A stretch of 64,000 nt of DNA from Kribbella pratensis (lineage in GTDB: Bacteria; Actinomycetota; Actinomycetes; Propionibacteriales; Kribbellaceae). Shown piece by piece: positions 1 to 8,522 of this stretch. A program made the translations under genes and the position numbers. The DNA is taken from assembly GCF_004366075.1 (NCBI RefSeq), contig NZ_SODU01000002.1, positions 1,822,186 to 1,886,185 of the forward strand, read 5' to 3'. The notes under the pieces are model-generated. The model ran no database searches, was not told where the DNA came from, and saw only the letters and a list, made by a program, of their open reading frames with translations. Position 1 is the stretch's first letter. Each line of letters begins with the position of its first letter.

Positions 1-761
1 GCTGCGACGCCGGCGTCGTACCCACCCGTCCCGACGTTCGACGCGGCGCCGTCACCGGTCGGCGGATGCACGGGTACGCCGACCAGACCGGGCCAGCGGC
101 GTTCGTACTCCTTGGACAACGTGCCCGTCCAGCCTGTCGGCACGATCGGCGGCAACCGGTCGGCCGTCACGCCCGCGATCTCCAGCGCCTCGTCGTCGTA
201 CGCACCGGTCGCGAGATCCAGCGTGCCGGTCCCGGACGCGATCGAGACGGACGTGACGCGTTCGCCGGTCAGTCGCTCGAGCACCAGGTCCGGCAGGCCG
301 GCGAAGGCAGCCGGGGAGTCGTCGGCAAGGAGCCACGGGATCCGGCGGGTCCAGTACAGCCGGTGCAGCCACGCGCCGGTGCGCGCGTGGAACGCCCGCT
401 CGTCGAACGACGTACCGAGACCGAGGTCGACCGAGCGCGTGTCGGCCCACGTGATCACCGGTGTGCGCGCGACACCTTTGTTGTTAAGAGCAACGATCGA
501 GTGCCACTGTGAGGAGAGCACGATCGCCCCGATCCCCTCGAGGTGGCCGTTCTGCTCGAGCTCGTCCAGGCACCCGAGCAGGCCCTCGACGTACTCGTGC
601 AGGTCGAGCGTCGCCGAGCCGTCATGGCCGTACGTCGGGGAGATCTTGTGTCGCGCCAGCGCACCGGGGATCGGCGCGGCGTCTTCGGACGAGAGGACCA
701 GTGCCCGCGCCGACGACGTCCCCAGGTCGAGGGCGAGCACCCGCTCCTCAGTCTTGGTCAT
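1..761 (-). CDS. FGGY-family carbohydrate kinase (C-terminus outside window)
   Basis: ATP-dependent sugar or polyol kinase of the FGGY (xylulokinase/gluconokinase) family, cytoplasmic. The N-terminus reads MTKTEERVLALDLGTSSARA, where DLGTSS is the phosphate-binding loop of the ASKHA fold; SSQWHS and WADTRS follow in the order seen in the family. About 253 residues lie in the window and the frame is still open at base 1; the family is usually 480-500 residues, so half is missing. The ATG at 761 lies inside the end of otsA (14-bp overlap), which suggests translational coupling. The substrate cannot be told; gluconate-type kinases resemble it most to my eye. Confidence 0.85.
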   Translation of the reverse strand, partial: MTKTEERVLALDLGTSSARALVLSSEDAAPIPGALARHKISPTYGHDGSATLDLHEYVEGLLGCLDELEQNGHLEGIGAIVLSSQWHSIVALNNKGVARTPVITWADTRSVDLGLGTSFDERAFHARTGAWLHRLYWTRRIPWLLADDSPAAFAGLPDLVLERLTGERVTSVSIASGTGTLDLATGAYDDEALEIAGVTADRLPPIVPTGWTGTLSKEYERRWPGLVGVPVHPPTGDGAASNVGTGGYDAGVA

Positions 762-2160
762 GCAACGCCTTCAGGAAGGTCTGCGCCCAGAGGTTCACGT
801 CGTGCGCCGCGAGGTGTTTGCGCATCGCCTTCATCCGCCGGCCGAGCTGCCGGTCGTCGGTGTTCATCGCGTCGACGATCGTGTCCTTCATCCCGTTGAT
901 GTCGTGCGGGTTCACCAGGAAAGCCTGCCGGAACTCGTCCGCCGCCCCGGCGAACTCGCTCAGCACCAGCGCGCCGGTGTCGTCGTACCGCGTCGACACG
1001 TACTCCTTGGCGACCAGGTTCATCCCGTCCCGCAACGGCGTCACGACCGCAACGTCAGCGGCCCGCAGCAACGCGGCCATCTCGGTCCGCGAGTACGTCG
1101 TGTGCAGGTAGTTGATCGCCGGCGTACCGATCCGGCCGTGCTCGCCGTTGATCCGCCCGACCAGGAGCTCGATCTCGTCGCGCAGCACGCGGTACTGCTC
1201 GACACGCTCCCGGGACGGCGTCGCGACCTGGATGAACACCGCGTCGTCCACCGAGATCCGCTTCTCGTCCAGCAGTTCGCCGAACGCGCGCAGCCGTTGC
1301 CGGATGCCCTTGGTGTAGTCGAGCCGGTCGACGCCGAGCAGGATGTGCGTCGGGTTGCCGACCTCCTCGCGCATCTCGGCCGCGCGGGCCGTCGTCTCCG
1401 GCTGCCGGGCGAGGCTCTCCAGCTCGTTGACGTCGATCGAGATCGGGAACGCCTTCGCCCGGACGATCCGGTCGTCGGGCAGGTGGATCCGGTCGCCGCG
1501 GGTCCGCAGGCCCATCCGGTTGCGGGCCAGCCGGGCGAAGTTGGACGCTGCGCCGGGGCGCTGGAAACCGACCAGGTCCGCGCCCATCAGCCCGTCCAGG
1601 ATCTGCCGCCGCCACGGCATCTGCGCGAACAGCTCGGTCGGCGGGAACGGGATGTGCAGGAAGAACCCGATGCGTACGTCGGGGCGCAGCCGGCGCAGCA
1701 TCGCGGGGACGAGCTGCAGCTGGTAGTCGTGCACCCACACGTCGGCGTTGTCGTCGGCGGCCTCCGCGGCGGCCTCCGCGAACCGCCGGTTCACCGCGAC
1801 GTACGACTCCCACCACTCGCGATGGAACTCCGGCGCCACGATCACGTCGTGGTACAGCGGCCAGAGCGTCGCGTTGGAGAAACCCTCGTAGTACAGCTGG
1901 ACGTCCTCGGCCGAGAGCATCACCGGGACCAGGTGCATACCGTCGTTGTCGAACGGATCCACCTTCTCGTCCGGGCTCCCGGTCCAGCCGATCCAGGCAC
2001 CGTGATGGCCCTGCATCACCGGCGCCAGGGCCGTGACGAGCCCGCCCGGACTTCGGCGCCACGCCGTACTGCCGTCGGGCATCTCGATCCGGTCGACCGG
2101 CAGCCGGTTGGCCACCACTACGAAGGAACTCCTACCGTTCGGCATATTCAGTTCATCCAC
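748..2160 (-). CDS. otsA: trehalose-6-phosphate synthase
   Basis: GT20 enzyme joining UDP-glucose (or another NDP-glucose) to glucose-6-phosphate to give trehalose-6-phosphate, the first step of OtsAB trehalose synthesis. About 470 residues, the usual length. RLPVDR and GGLVTAL near the N-terminus, GWTG, then GVDRLDYTKG carrying the Arg/Lys pair that binds UDP-glucose phosphates, and DGMNLVAKEYV near the C-terminus are all present. The frame opens at a GTG (2160) overlapping the upstream oxidoreductase; an in-frame ATG at 2145 is an equally good start. The partner phosphatase otsB is 3.6 kb away on the other strand rather than in the same operon. Confidence 0.95.
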   Translation of the reverse strand: MDELNMPNGRSSFVVVANRLPVDRIEMPDGSTAWRRSPGGLVTALAPVMQGHHGAWIGWTGSPDEKVDPFDNDGMHLVPVMLSAEDVQLYYEGFSNATLWPLYHDVIVAPEFHREWWESYVAVNRRFAEAAAEAADDNADVWVHDYQLQLVPAMLRRLRPDVRIGFFLHIPFPPTELFAQMPWRRQILDGLMGADLVGFQRPGAASNFARLARNRMGLRTRGDRIHLPDDRIVRAKAFPISIDVNELESLARQPETTARAAEMREEVGNPTHILLGVDRLDYTKGIRQRLRAFGELLDEKRISVDDAVFIQVATPSRERVEQYRVLRDEIELLVGRINGEHGRIGTPAINYLHTTYSRTEMAALLRAADVAVVTPLRDGMNLVAKEYVSTRYDDTGALVLSEFAGAADEFRQAFLVNPHDINGMKDTIVDAMNTDDRQLGRRMKAMRKHLAAHDVNLWAQTFLKALHDQD

Positions 2161-3154
2161 TCAAATCGTCGTCGTCACCGGGGTAGCGGACCCCGATCTG
2201 TCTCCTGGTTTCGTCGAGCAGGTCGAGAATCTCGAGGGTGGCGGCGTGGGGGAGGGCCGGCACTTCGATCAGCCCTTCGCGCAGCGCTTGCATGACTGCG
2301 GTTGCCTCATAGTGGTACCCACGACCATGCGTGGGTACCTCGATCCGCTCCGCTCCGGAAGCGGTCGTGCGCACGTAGTACTCGGGGTGGTGGAAACGGT
2401 GCGGGACCTGCAGGTTTCCGTCCGGTCCGCTGATCGACGCGACCCACGGGCTCTGCGACCGCAGGCCGCAGGTCAGCGCGGCGACCGCGCCGGACTCGTA
2501 CCGCCAGGCCATCGCGACGTTCAGGTCGATGCCGTCGTCGTTCAGCGAACCGACCGCCTTCACCTCCGCCGGGCGGCCGAGCGCCAGGTAGGCGAATGTC
2601 ATCGGGTAGATGCCGCCGTCCATCAGCGAGCCTCCCCCGAGCGCCGGGTCGAGCAGGCGAACCGGCAAGGAAGGCTTGTGGAACGCGAAGTCCGCCACCA
2701 CCTGCTGCGGTTCGCCGATCACCCCGCTGTGCAGGTCCTCGAAGAGCGTCTGGATCACCGGGTTCGTGCGCATCCACATCGCCTCGGCGAACAGCGTGTC
2801 GTGCTCCTTGGCGACCGCGATCAGGTCCCGGGCCTGCGCGGCGGTCAGCGTGACGGGCTTCTCGCACAGTACGGCGACGCCGGCCTGCAACGCCGTACGG
2901 GCGACGGCGTAGTGCTGCGGATGCGGCGTACCGATGTAGATCACGTCGACCTCGCCGGAGTCGATCAGCCGGCGGTAGTCGTCGTACGCGTGCGGGATGC
3001 CGAACTCGGCGGCGAACCTGTTCGCGCTGTCCTGGGAGCGGGACGCGACCGCGGTCGCGACGGCGTCGTCCGGAAGCAGCGCGAGATCGTGCGTGAACTG
3101 GGTCGAAATGTTGCCGGTCGCAACGATGCCCCACCTGACGCGATCTATACCCAC
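2153..3154 (-). CDS. Gfo/Idh/MocA family NAD(P)-dependent oxidoreductase
   Basis: Cytoplasmic dehydrogenase of the glucose-fructose oxidoreductase/inositol dehydrogenase family, 333 residues. The N-terminal Rossmann start (RWGIVATGNIS), the CEKPVTLT motif near residue 97 with its catalytic lysine, and the C-terminal GFO/IDH/MocA substrate domain can be followed. The GTG start at 3154 lies in the last codons of the amidase gene and has GGAG eight bases upstream, so it is probably translated by coupling. Substrate unknown; neighbours (sugar kinase, otsA) suggest a sugar or cyclitol. Its stop overlaps the longest otsA start. Confidence 0.88.
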   Translation of the reverse strand: MGIDRVRWGIVATGNISTQFTHDLALLPDDAVATAVASRSQDSANRFAAEFGIPHAYDDYRRLIDSGEVDVIYIGTPHPQHYAVARTALQAGVAVLCEKPVTLTAAQARDLIAVAKEHDTLFAEAMWMRTNPVIQTLFEDLHSGVIGEPQQVVADFAFHKPSLPVRLLDPALGGGSLMDGGIYPMTFAYLALGRPAEVKAVGSLNDDGIDLNVAMAWRYESGAVAALTCGLRSQSPWVASISGPDGNLQVPHRFHHPEYYVRTTASGAERIEVPTHGRGYHYEATAVMQALREGLIEVPALPHAATLEILDLLDETRRQIGVRYPGDDDDLSG

Positions 3155-4548
3155 TGTCTGAACTCCGGGGTCGGGAACGGTCCGTCTGCAGCGATTCTCG
3201 CGGTTTCCAAGGCGTGCGCCAAGCGAATGAGCGTGACCTCACTTCGCGCCGTACCGCTGATCGTGAGTCCGACCGGCAGTCCGGACACCACTCCGGACGG
3301 GACCGACAGCAGTGGATAACCGGCCAGGGCCGCGTGCGACGAGGAGCTGCCGAGCACGTGATCGCCGTTCACCAGGTCGATCGCCCAGGCCGGTGAGTAC
3401 GCCGGGGATACCAGCGCGTCGAGCTGGTTGTCGCGGAGCAGGTTGTCGATGCCGTCCCGGCCCGCGCGGAGTGCGGTCAGGCGCGCGGCGACGTACACAG
3501 GGGAGCTGAGGCCCTCCGTGGCAGCAGCACGTTCGAACAGCTCCTGGCCGAACCACTGCAGCTCCAGGTCCGCATGCTTCTTGTTGAACGCTATGAGGTC
3601 GTCCAACGTCTGCGGGCCGCCAGAAGCGCGGGTAGCGAGGTACGACGCCATGTCGACCTTCAGCTCGTGGGCCAGCACCTGCAACTGGTCCTCGTCACCA
3701 CCTGGTGTCGGCAACGACAGGTGGTCGACCAGCGTGGCTCCGCACTGGCTGAGGAACTCCAGCGCTCGCTCGGTCACCTGGTCCAGGCCGTTCGAGTAGC
3801 CCCAGAGGGGACCGCGCGGTACGCCGATGCGCACGTTGCTGAGGTCCGTGCCGCGGCAGGCCTCCGTGTAGTCGGTCTGGCCGCCGGTGAGGACGGTGAG
3901 CAGGGCTGCAGCCTGGGTGACCGTCCTGGTCATCGGCCCGGCGGTGTCCTGCGAGTGCGAGATCGGGACGATGCCCTGCTGGGGGACCAGGCCGACTGTG
4001 GGCTTCAGGCCGACGACGCCGTTCAACGCGGCCGGGCAAACGATTGAGCCGTTGGTCTCGGTGCCGATCGCGTAGTCCGCCAGGCCCGCCGCGACCGCGG
4101 CGCCGGAGCCGGACGAGGAGCCGCCGGCCGAGCGGTTCAACGCGTACGGGTTGCGGGTGAGGCCGCCGTACGCGCTCCAGCCGGACGAGGACGCCGAGCC
4201 GCGGAAGTTCGCCCACTCGCTCAGATTGGTCTTCCCCAGGATCACGCAGCCCGCCGCGCGCAACCGCCGTACCAACGGGGCGTCCTCCGGCGGCGGTGGC
4301 TGGTCGGCCAGCGCCAGCGAGCCGGCCGTGGTCGGCAGGTCCGCGGTGTCGATGTTGTCCTTGACCAGCACCGGCACGCCGTGCAGCGGCCCACGGACCC
4401 GGCCCTCGTCACGCTCGGTGTCGAGTCGGGCGGCTTCGGTGAGCGCGGCGGGGTTAGGGGTGCAGACGGCGTTGACCAGCGGGTCGACCTCACGAATCCG
4501 CCCCTGCAACTCCTCCACCAGCGCCACGCTGGACGGAGTTGAGCTCAC
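3145..4548 (-). CDS. amidase signature family hydrolase
   Basis: Hydrolyses a C-N amide bond with the Ser-cisSer-Lys triad of the amidase signature family (GatA/AmiE-like). The glycine/serine-rich GGSSSGSGAAVAAG stretch with the catalytic serines, the lysine in VLVKDNID, and GLKPTVGLVP are all present. The frame stays open to 4629, but I prefer the GTG at 4548: it has AGGA eight bases upstream and leaves the perfect hairpin at 4593-4611 outside the coding region. No gatB or gatC is adjacent, so this is a stand-alone amidase rather than the tRNA amidotransferase subunit. It heads the minus-strand operon. Substrate unknown. Confidence 0.88.
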   Translation of the reverse strand: MSSTPSSVALVEELQGRIREVDPLVNAVCTPNPAALTEAARLDTERDEGRVRGPLHGVPVLVKDNIDTADLPTTAGSLALADQPPPPEDAPLVRRLRAAGCVILGKTNLSEWANFRGSASSSGWSAYGGLTRNPYALNRSAGGSSSGSGAAVAAGLADYAIGTETNGSIVCPAALNGVVGLKPTVGLVPQQGIVPISHSQDTAGPMTRTVTQAAALLTVLTGGQTDYTEACRGTDLSNVRIGVPRGPLWGYSNGLDQVTERALEFLSQCGATLVDHLSLPTPGGDEDQLQVLAHELKVDMASYLATRASGGPQTLDDLIAFNKKHADLELQWFGQELFERAAATEGLSSPVYVAARLTALRAGRDGIDNLLRDNQLDALVSPAYSPAWAIDLVNGDHVLGSSSSHAALAGYPLLSVPSGVVSGLPVGLTISGTARSEVTLIRLAHALETARIAADGPFPTPEFRQWV

Positions 4549-4592
4549 TTGAACGATCCTGCCAGACTCGGGTGCGTCCCGTTGTCTTGTCA

Positions 4593-4611
4593 GCGACACG
4601 CTTCGTGTCGC
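4593..4611. promoter_or_regulatory. perfect hairpin/palindrome between divergent genes
   Basis: GCGACACG and CGTGTCGC flank CTT: an 8-bp perfect inverted repeat in the gap between the amidase (minus) and DUF3263 (plus) genes. The position suits an operator for one or both promoters; no binding protein can be assigned. Confidence 0.4.
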
Positions 4612-4697
4612 CCGAGCGGTGAATGACATCGCTGTTGTTCAGCACGTAGAGTGGCAGGCGGACGGACGATCACCGACCGCACAGGAGTCAGCTGCAC

Positions 4698-5006
4698 ATG
4701 GACAGCGCCAACGCCAGCTCTTCCGGCCCGGCCGAAGCTGCGCAGCCGGCTGTTGCCGGACTCTCGGAGCGTGACGGCCAGATCCTTGCTTTTGAGCGGC
4801 ACTGGTGGAAGTACGCCGGAGCGAAGGAACAGGCGATCCGGGACCAGTTCCAGATGTCGGCGACCCGGTACTACCAGGTCCTGAACGCACTCATCGACCG
4901 GCCCGAGGCCCTCGCGCACGACCCGCTGCTGGTCAAGCGCCTGCGCCGCCTCCGTGCCGCCCGCCAGCGCGCCCGCTCCGCACGCCGACTGGGCATCGAG
5001 GTCTGA
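4698..5006 (+). CDS. DUF3263 domain protein
   Basis: Small (102 aa) actinobacterial protein of the DUF3263 family, function not established. After a Ser/Ala/Pro-rich start the conserved core runs LSERDGQILAFERHWWKY, then a predicted helix-turn-helix-like stretch (SATRYYQVLNALIDRPEAL) and an Arg-rich C-terminus. The basic tail and helical core fit a DNA-binding or sigma-region-like protein, which is inference. It lies 2 bp before the LytR_C gene, a pairing common in actinobacteria. Confidence 0.85.
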   Translation: MDSANASSSGPAEAAQPAVAGLSERDGQILAFERHWWKYAGAKEQAIRDQFQMSATRYYQVLNALIDRPEALAHDPLLVKRLRRLRAARQRARSARRLGIEV

Positions 5007-5008
5007 CC

Positions 5009-5710
5009 ATGTCCCGCCGCCTCAGGGCGTGCCTCGCTGCCCCACGCCCGCGGGGCGAGCAGGGGCAGGTCCTGTCCTCCCTCGTCGCGGTGGCTGCCGT
5101 GGTGGCGATCGTGGCCGGACTGCTGGTGCTGTTCGGGACGCGAGAACACGACAGCAAGGCCGACGAGAAGCCGGCCGGCGTGAGTACGCCGAAGCCCACC
5201 TCCGGGCCGTCGACCGTCGGCGCCAGCGTGCCGCGACCGTCCACGAAGCCGACCACCGAGCCGACCGATGCACCGACCAGTGCGCCGAGTAGCGAGCCGC
5301 CGTCGACCGCGCCGACCCAGCCGACCGAGACCACGCAGCCGACCGAGACCACGCAGCCGACCGAGACCGCGCAGCCGACCGAGACCACGCCGTCGACTCA
5401 GCCGACCCAGCCGGTGGTGACGATCCCGGCGGAGGAACGGCCGGCGATCGAGGTGTACAACAACACCGCGCGCAAGGGTCTCGCCGACACCGTCGCGAAC
5501 CGCGCCCGGCAGGCCGGCTGGACCGTGTCCGGGTCGCCGGACAACTGGCACGGCAAGATCGCCGAGAGCACGGTCTACTACCCGCCGGGCATGCTCGACG
5601 CCGCCAACCAACTCGCCCACGACCTCGGCATCGGCCGGACCAAGGGCGCACTGGACAACATGAAGAAGGATCGCCTGACCGTGATCCTGACCTCGGACTA
5701 CAGCGGATGA
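5009..5710 (+). CDS. LytR C-terminal domain membrane-anchored protein
   Basis: Probable cell-envelope protein of 233 residues: short basic N-terminus, one membrane helix at about residues 24-43 (VLSSLVAVAAVVAIVAGLL), a long Thr/Pro/Glu/Ser linker (about 50-140) and a C-terminal LytR_C domain (from IEVYNNTARKGLADTV). The linker holds tandem QPTETT hexapeptides. The ATG at 5009 follows the DUF3263 stop by two bases; the larger frame upstream only overlaps DUF3263. LytR_C domains accompany LCP cell-wall ligases, so a wall role is likely but unproven here. Confidence 0.85.
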   Translation: MSRRLRACLAAPRPRGEQGQVLSSLVAVAAVVAIVAGLLVLFGTREHDSKADEKPAGVSTPKPTSGPSTVGASVPRPSTKPTTEPTDAPTSAPSSEPPSTAPTQPTETTQPTETTQPTETAQPTETTPSTQPTQPVVTIPAEERPAIEVYNNTARKGLADTVANRARQAGWTVSGSPDNWHGKIAESTVYYPPGMLDAANQLAHDLGIGRTKGALDNMKKDRLTVILTSDYSG

Positions 5711-5733
5711 GCGAGCGGAGCGAGCGAACAATC

Positions 5734-5748
5734 AAGCACAGCGTGCTT
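5734..5748. terminator. small hairpin after LytR_C gene
   Basis: AAGCAC-AGC-GTGCTT forms a 6-bp stem in the 76-bp gap before otsB, beside repeated GAGCGAGCG/GGAGCGAAGCGAGG words. No U-tract follows, so it is a weak terminator at best. Confidence 0.3.
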
Positions 5749-5786
5749 CGTGTCTCATCCGCGCCCGGAGCGAAGCGAGGACGTGG

Positions 5787-6620
5787 ATGAGCACCCCGGT
5801 CATCGAGACCGACTCGGGACGAGAGGGCTGGGAGGCCATCGTCTCGGACCCGGCGACCGCGGTGATCTCGTCCGACTTCGACGGCGTACTCTCGCCGCTC
5901 GTCGAGGATCCGGCGCGATCCCGGCCGGTCGAAGGCGCCCTGGATGCACTGGCCCGGCTCGCCCGGAGCGTGAACCAGGTCGCGATCGTCACCGGCCGGC
6001 CTGCACTGGTCGCCACCGAGCTGTCCGGTGTGAGCGGTTACCCGGGGCTGGGCAATCTCGTCGTACTCGGGCACTACGGGCTGGAGCGCTGGGACGCGGC
6101 GACGGGCAAGGTGACGAGCGACCCGGTGCCGGAGGGCGTCGCGACGGCGCGGGACCGGTTGCCGGGGCTGCTGCGCGAGGTCGGCGTACCGGATGCGTTC
6201 GTGGAGGACAAGGACAGCTCGCTGGCTGTGCACACGCGTCGGCTGGAGGATCCGGTCCGGGCCCTTGAACTGCTGCGGGCGCCGTTGAGAGCGCTGGCTC
6301 AGGAGGCCGGGCTGAGGCTGGAGCCGGGCAACCTCGTGCTCGAACTACGGCCGCCCGGCATCGACAAGGGCATCGCGCTCCGCCGCCTGATCGAATCCAC
6401 CGGCGCGCGGTCGATCCTGTACGCCGGGGACGACCTGGGCGACCTTGCGGCGTACCGGGCGATCCAGGAGCAGCGGGACGCCGGACTACGCGGCGTACTG
6501 CTCGCTACGCGGTCCTCGAACGCGACCGAGCTGATCGAGGCCGCGGACATCGTCGTCGACGACCCGAGTGGTGTGGTGACCGTCCTCACGGCCCTTTCGG
6601 ACGCGATCTCAGCCCGCTGA
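5787..6620 (+). CDS. otsB: trehalose-6-phosphate phosphatase
   Basis: HAD-superfamily phosphatase releasing trehalose from trehalose-6-phosphate, the step after otsA. 277 residues. HAD motif I is DFDGVLS (nucleophile D30, acid/base D32), motif II includes IVTGR (68-71), motif III is the lysine of GIDKG (K194), and motif IV is GDDLGD (D215, D216). OtsB-type proteins range from about 240 to 290 residues, so it is full length. The 3' end overlaps the convergent small membrane-protein gene by 35 bp. Confidence 0.93.
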   Translation: MSTPVIETDSGREGWEAIVSDPATAVISSDFDGVLSPLVEDPARSRPVEGALDALARLARSVNQVAIVTGRPALVATELSGVSGYPGLGNLVVLGHYGLERWDAATGKVTSDPVPEGVATARDRLPGLLREVGVPDAFVEDKDSSLAVHTRRLEDPVRALELLRAPLRALAQEAGLRLEPGNLVLELRPPGIDKGIALRRLIESTGARSILYAGDDLGDLAAYRAIQEQRDAGLRGVLLATRSSNATELIEAADIVVDDPSGVVTVLTALSDAISAR

Positions 6621-7053
6621 ACGCCTGCGTCACGGTCTTGCCGATCGGCTGGACCGGGCGCTCGACGTACCCGCCCTCCTTCAGATCGGCGAGCCGTTCG
6701 AACGGGTTGCGCGACGCCGGGTCACCGGTGAGCAGGAACGAGACGACCACGCCCACGACGTACAGCGGGAGCATCGGCAGGCCGATCAGCCAGAAGTACT
6801 GCCACGAATGCCGCTCCTCGTGCCGGAGGAGCGCCGGGTTGTCGAAGTACACCCGCTCGTGCTTGCTCAGCACGACATTCCCGATCGTGAACGCCCCCGC
6901 GACCGGAAACCCGAGCTTGTACCCGTTCGCGAAGAACAACCCCCGAGGCCCCCGACTGAACGAAGCCCGCCCCAGAACCCCCACCACCGCCCCGGCAACC
7001 GTGGACAGATTCACAAAGTTCCCCACCAACTTCACCCACTGCCAGCCGGTCAT
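6586..7053 (-). CDS. small membrane protein with HEERH motif
   Basis: A 155-residue protein I do not recognise by name. It has a hydrophobic stretch near residues 15-30, a second around 50-65, the sequence LLRHEERHSWQYF at about 75-87, and a strong membrane helix right after it (IGLPMLPLYVVGVVVSFLL). HEERH fits the HExxH pattern of zinc metallopeptidases, but no third ligand can be named, so peptidase activity is only possible. The gene is convergent with otsB and overlaps it by 35 bp. Confidence 0.65.
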   Translation of the reverse strand: MTGWQWVKLVGNFVNLSTVAGAVVGVLGRASFSRGPRGLFFANGYKLGFPVAGAFTIGNVVLSKHERVYFDNPALLRHEERHSWQYFWLIGLPMLPLYVVGVVVSFLLTGDPASRNPFERLADLKEGGYVERPVQPIGKTVTQAFSGLRSRPKGP

Positions 7054-7140
7054 GGCTCAGTATCGAGCCGATGTCCTAATGTCTCAATTCTCAGGACATC
7101 CGCTGATCTGGTTGTCGGCGGTGTGGGTCAGACTGGGGCG

Positions 7141-8085
7141 GTGAGTTCGGTGGTGCGGGTTTGGCGTCCTGGGCGGGTGGTGGATCCGCATTCGGTGATC
7201 GGGGGGTTGCGTAAGGGGCCTGGGGATCCGGCGTACGTGTTCGACGCGGCGCGGCGGACGGTGTGGCGGGCTACGCGGACTCCGGACGGGGCGGTGTTGT
7301 TGCGGTTGACGCCGTACGCCGGGTTTGTCGAGGCGGAGGCTTGGGGGCCGGGGTCGGAGTGGGCGCTCGACGGCGTGCCGGAGTTGCTGGGGGAGCGCGA
7401 CAGCTGGGACGGGTTCGAGCCGCTGCCGGAGCATCGGGCGCTGGTGGACGCGGCGCGGCGGTTCCCGGATGTGCGTGTGCCGCGGACTCGGGCGGTGTTC
7501 GAGGCGATGGCGGCGGCCGGGATCGAGCAGGTGGTGACCGGCCAGGAGGCGTTCCGGGCGTGGCGGCTGCTGCTGCGTGAGTACGGCGAGCCTGCGCCGG
7601 GCCCGACGCCTCCGGACGGACGGCAGATGATGGTGCCGCCGGCGCCCGAGGAGTGGCGGCAGATCCCGTCGTGGCAGTGGCTGCGGGCGGGTGTCGAGGG
7701 CCGACGATCGCGGGTTGTCATCACGGCGGCGACGCGGGCGAAGGCGCTGGAGCGGACGCTCGAGCTGAGCGACGCCGGGGAGATCGAGCGGCGGCTGCGG
7801 TCACTGCCCGGGGTCGGGGTGTGGACGGCGGCCGAGGTACGGCAGCGGGCTCACGGGGACGCGGACGCGTTCTCGTTCGCGGACTATCACGTGTCGCGGA
7901 ACGTGTCGTACGCGCTGATCGGCGAGGAACTCGACGACGACGGCTGCGCCGAGCTGATCGAGCCGTACCGCGGCCACCGCTTCCGCGTCCAGCGCCTCCT
8001 CGAGCTCGCCGGCATCGGCCACCCGCGCTACGGCCCCCGCAAGGCGCTCCCCACCCACACCCCAGGTGCCACCCACCGCCTCTGA
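7141..8085 (+). CDS. AlkA-like DNA-3-methyladenine glycosylase (HhH-GPD family)
   Basis: Base-excision repair glycosylase removing alkylated purines. The C-terminal half has the helix-hairpin-helix (LRSLPGVGVWTAAEV) followed about 18 residues later by the catalytic Asp in the DADAFSFADYH segment, the arrangement of AlkA/MagIII-type enzymes. No FeS cluster cysteines are seen at the C-terminus, which argues against a Nth/MutY type. Length 314 residues from the GTG at 7141; the frame is open further upstream but that part overlaps the convergent gene and has no better start. Third-position GC is lower than in neighbouring genes in the first 200 bp. Confidence 0.85.
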   Translation: MSSVVRVWRPGRVVDPHSVIGGLRKGPGDPAYVFDAARRTVWRATRTPDGAVLLRLTPYAGFVEAEAWGPGSEWALDGVPELLGERDSWDGFEPLPEHRALVDAARRFPDVRVPRTRAVFEAMAAAGIEQVVTGQEAFRAWRLLLREYGEPAPGPTPPDGRQMMVPPAPEEWRQIPSWQWLRAGVEGRRSRVVITAATRAKALERTLELSDAGEIERRLRSLPGVGVWTAAEVRQRAHGDADAFSFADYHVSRNVSYALIGEELDDDGCAELIEPYRGHRFRVQRLLELAGIGHPRYGPRKALPTHTPGATHRL

Positions 8086-8097
8086 GCGAACCACCCA

Positions 8098-8245
8098 CGA
8101 CCCACCGACCGCCCGTGGGCGGGATTCGCTCGCGACCCGCCGCCTGTGGGCGGGATTCCCACGCGCGCCCCGCCGGATCCCGCCCGCGACCCGCCATCCG
8201 TGGGCGGACTTCTCCTGCGGCCGGTCGCAGGTGGGCGGACGCTCG
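8098..8245. repeat. tandem imperfect hairpin repeats (GTGGGCGG units)
   Basis: About four degenerate copies of a 25-35 bp unit built on CGACCCGCC followed by GTGGGCGGGA, so each copy can fold into a CCGCCC/GGGCGG hairpin. They lie just after the glycosylase stop codon, where they could end transcription or be REP-like elements. Confidence 0.6.
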
Positions 8246-8348
8246 CCACTCATCAACCCACCGTCCAGCGGTGAGACCACGCCTGGTGGGGCCGATCGGC
8301 GGCCGGTTGTGGGCCGTTGGTGAGTGGCGGGCGTCCGCTCATGGGCGA

Positions 8349-8447
8349 GGCGCGGACCTCCAGGCCATCACAATGGGCGTCGGTGGCTCGCGGTCCCGCT
8401 CAGGAGCGGCCCGCAAGGCGGATTGTGATGGCCTGGAGGTCCGCGCC
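8349..8447. repeat. perfect 26-bp inverted repeat with 47-bp loop
   Basis: Left arm 8349-8374 and right arm 8422-8447 are exact reverse complements (GGCGCGGACCTCCAGG... against its complement), separated by 47 bp that themselves carry a GCTCAGGAGC mini-palindrome. Total 99 bp. It could be a MITE-like remnant, a protein-binding cruciform, or a strong terminator isolating the riboswitch transcript. Confidence 0.8.
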
Positions 8448-8522
8448 GCAGCTGAGATCGCGTGTCTCGGATGGTGGGATCACAAGACACAATATGGACC
8501 CGATTGGGTAATCTCGGGGGAG

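Larger units (their letters stand above)
8086..8522. other. intergenic region with repeats upstream of the SAM riboswitch
   Basis: No convincing gene in this 437-bp stretch. It holds a run of GC-rich short hairpins (8098-8245), a perfect 26-bp inverted repeat (8349-8447), and 75 bp of AT-richer DNA where the promoter of the riboswitch transcript should lie; TATGGA and TAATCT are possible -10 boxes, neither with a good -35. Confidence 0.6.

Noticed and set aside
112..2295. Very long plus-strand open frame across otsA
   Set aside because: Antisense shadow in GC-rich DNA; the minus strand holds otsA and the FGGY kinase with full motifs.
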